Made by a program: the position numbers and the translations under genes. From Kiloniella sp. EL199 (GTDB taxonomy: Bacteria; Pseudomonadota; Alphaproteobacteria; Kiloniellales; Kiloniellaceae): a stretch of DNA of 64,000 nucleotides. Below, piece by piece: positions 62,796-64,000 of the stretch. Numbering within the stretch: position 1 is the stretch's first letter; each line of letters starts with the position of its first letter. The stretch spans positions 171,852-235,851 of the forward strand of contig NZ_OMPU01000006.1 in the NCBI RefSeq assembly GCF_900313065.1. The letters run 5' to 3'. The notes under the pieces were generated by a model, which saw only the letters and a program-made list of their open reading frames with translations, made no database searches and was not told where the DNA came from.

Positions 62796-63794
62796 TTAAG
62801 CAATTGTATTCAAAGAATTTTGATTGATCATATTGGTTAAAATATCAATATCTGATGTCCCCAAGCCTCCGCCAAGTGATGACAAGCTTTGACCTTCGAG
62901 AATGATGTAGTGATTAGTGTTGCCATCCAGATTTACATCTACTTCAAGCATCACGCCCAAAGAGTTCGAGTTAAAGCTAAGATATTGGTCAAGATTAGAA
63001 GCTGTTTGAGGCGTATCTAATAAGTCACCTAGATCAATAATATCACCAAAGTGAAAATCTTTAATTACGTCGACTTCAGCAGGACCATGTATATCAATAT
63101 CAATTTTGCGAAAAACAAATCGATCTTGACCAGAGGGTCCGCCGTATAATGTATCACTTCCGCGACCACCGACTAGAACGTCATCTCCGGAACCTCCATT
63201 TAGGATGTCATCTCCACCAGTGGAATTAGTAAGGACTTCTCCGTCCCCATATAATGTATCATTTCCAGATCCTCCATTTAGAATGTCATCACCGCCATTG
63301 GAATTAATGAGTGATCTTCCTTCCCCATAGATATTGTCATGTCCGTCCCCGGCATTCAGAACATCATATCCGCCCTCTTTGTTAAATAGAACGACGCGAT
63401 CACCGAAAATATAATCGTCAGAGACCCCCCCGATTATATAGTCATCTCCGTAAGCATCTGGTGTATGTGTAATAATAACCTTTGATGTTAATCCACCACT
63501 GCTTGCGATAATTGTATAGGGACCAGATATCGAAGTATTCAAAATCGTGAAAACGAGGGATGAAAATGGTGAACTGATTTCCCATTCTGTACCATTACTT
63601 CCAGAAATCATTGTTCCTTGATTTAAAACAGTACCAACAGGGAGGCCTTGCAAAAGTATTACACCTGTTGATGGTAGGTTTTGCGAGAAAGAAATTTCGT
63701 ATTTAGTATCAGTCGAATCTCCTTGTATAAATCCATTAGCGACTAAAAGATCATTAGAATGACTGCCTTGGTTTTGGTTAGGGTGTGAACCCAT
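62796..63794 (-). CDS. RTX-type calcium-binding repeat protein
   Basis: This 332-residue acidic protein has glycine/aspartate-rich nonapeptide repeats at about residues 115-225 (LNGGSGNDTL, LNGGSGDDVL, VGGRGSDTLYGG). Three 26-residue units (130-155, 156-181, 182-207) combine a Y-G-x-G-x-x-L-x-N spacer with one nonapeptide. There is no Sec signal; such proteins usually leave by type I secretion using a C-terminal signal, and the end (residues 230-332) resembles the usual RTX C-terminal domain. Residues 30-110 are beta-rich and unassigned. The ribosome site is poor. The IS-like sequence begins about 60 bases upstream, so the native promoter may be displaced. Enzymatic function: none seen. Confidence 0.8.
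   Translation of the reverse strand: MGSHPNQNQGSHSNDLLVANGFIQGDSTDTKYEISFSQNLPSTGVILLQGLPVGTVLNQGTMISGSNGTEWEISSPFSSLVFTILNTSISGPYTIIASSGGLTSKVIITHTPDAYGDDYIIGGVSDDYIFGDRVVLFNKEGGYDVLNAGDGHDNIYGEGRSLINSNGGDDILNGGSGNDTLYGDGEVLTNSTGGDDILNGGSGDDVLVGGRGSDTLYGGPSGQDRFVFRKIDIDIHGPAEVDVIKDFHFGDIIDLGDLLDTPQTASNLDQYLSFNSNSLGVMLEVDVNLDGNTNHYIILEGQSLSSLGGGLGTSDIDILTNMINQNSLNTIA
63174..63407 (-). repeat. Three 78-base tandem repeat units in the RTX gene
   Basis: Three consecutive 26-codon units encode residues 130-155, 156-181 and 182-207 of the RTX protein. Units two and three are the most alike, including a shared GGDDILNGGSG segment, which points to a fairly recent duplication. Confidence 0.75.
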
Positions 63795-63834
63795 TTTAAT
63801 GTCTTGCAGAATATAACTTTTTGTGATTCATAGC

Positions 63835-64000
63835 TCTCGTTTTAGGGAGTTTTACATGGCCCGATTTGATTTAAGTGATGAAGAGTGGCAGGTTATTGAG
63901 CCTTTACTACCGAAGAAAGGTCGCGGGCCAGCCCGTCGTGATGACCGTGTTATTCTGAATGGTATCTTCTATATCTTGCGCACAGGTGCACCCTGGCGTG
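63835..64000 (+). mobile_element. Left part of an IS5-family insertion sequence (cut by window)
   Basis: The transposase start at 63856 marks an IS5/IS427-type element running off the right edge. The left inverted repeat should lie between 63795 and 63855, but I could not fix it without the right end. The listed start is approximate. Confidence 0.6.
63856..64000 (+). CDS. IS5-family transposase (partial, N-terminus)
   Basis: The first 48 codons are present: MARFDLSDEEWQVIEPLLP, followed by KKGRGPARRDDRVILNGIFY and ILRTGAPWR. This is the conserved N-terminal domain (DUF4096 type) of IS5/IS427-group transposases; the DDE catalytic residues would lie beyond the window. AGGGAG lies 8-13 bases before the ATG. 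Many elements of this group make the full protein by frameshifting, which cannot be checked here. Confidence 0.85.
   Translation, partial: MARFDLSDEEWQVIEPLLPKKGRGPARRDDRVILNGIFYILRTGAPWR

Noticed and set aside
1..64000. CRISPR arrays, tRNA/rRNA genes, prophage, integrase or defence genes
   Set aside because: Looked for by eye in all intergenic stretches; no regularly spaced repeats, tRNA-like cloverleaf ends or relevant protein families were seen.

Overview
The window reads as an ordinary chromosomal stretch of an alphaproteobacterium of moderate GC (mid-40s % by eye). The assignment to Alphaproteobacteria is inferred from gene order and family types: a cpaBCDEF/tadBC pilus cluster, a suf operon led by an Rrf2-type SUF regulator and ending in sufT and sufA, the sulfur-assimilation string cysG-DUF2849-cysI-cysH-DUF934, and a GlcNAc cluster using the SIS-type deaminase (NagB-II). 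I do not claim a genus. No tRNA, rRNA, CRISPR array, prophage or plasmid backbone was seen. The only mobile DNA is the start of an IS5-like transposase at the right edge.

Layout. 1-8.9 kb: amino-sugar catabolism. A leftward arm has murQ and a sugar ABC-transporter binding protein cut by the window edge. A divergent rightward operon has a BadF-type GlcNAc/MurNAc kinase, a GntR regulator, NagB-II, NagA, a Gfo/Idh/MocA oxidoreductase, a class II aldolase and a PfkB kinase. Together these could take GlcNAc and MurNAc to triose phosphates. 8.9-14.9 kb: a two-motif CDGSH protein, an OmpA-like lipoprotein, an AsmA-like protein and MnmC. 15-19.1 kb: histidine utilisation (hutU-hutH, then hutC) with probable HutC operators. 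19.2-21.3 kb: an AmgK-like sugar kinase and a pyridoxal kinase.

21.6-26.9 kb: assimilatory sulfur operon (siroheme synthase, DUF2849, sulfite reductase, APS-type reductase, DUF934, 7Fe ferredoxin). 27-30 kb: a small cysteine-rich secreted protein and the helicase HrpB. 30-40 kb: a DeoR-type regulator, then a betaine-type ABC transporter whose permease is two permeases fused into one chain, a choline-kinase-like enzyme, a dimethylglycine/sarcosine dehydrogenase-like flavoprotein and an iron-containing alcohol dehydrogenase. This looks like uptake and breakdown of an N-methylated or choline-like compound. 40-43.5 kb: a flavoprotein and three genes of unknown function, one with a methyltransferase-like fold.

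43.6-52.9 kb: Tad/Flp pilus genes (tadD on +; flp, cpaB, cpaC, cpaD, cpaE, cpaF, tadB, tadC on -), without a prepilin peptidase or pseudopilins in view. 53-55.3 kb: cobyric acid synthase and a fumarylacetoacetase-family hydrolase. 55.4-61.7 kb: the complete suf operon. 62-64 kb: uracil phosphoribosyltransferase, an RTX-type repeat protein and the IS5-like transposase start.

No gene set here is obviously a new system. The parts most worth following are the amino-sugar pathway with its own PfkB/aldolase exit, the 31-40 kb transporter/kinase/demethylase cluster, and several strong DNA palindromes (15.8, 38.6-38.7, 41.3 and 52.5 kb) that the genes do not explain.
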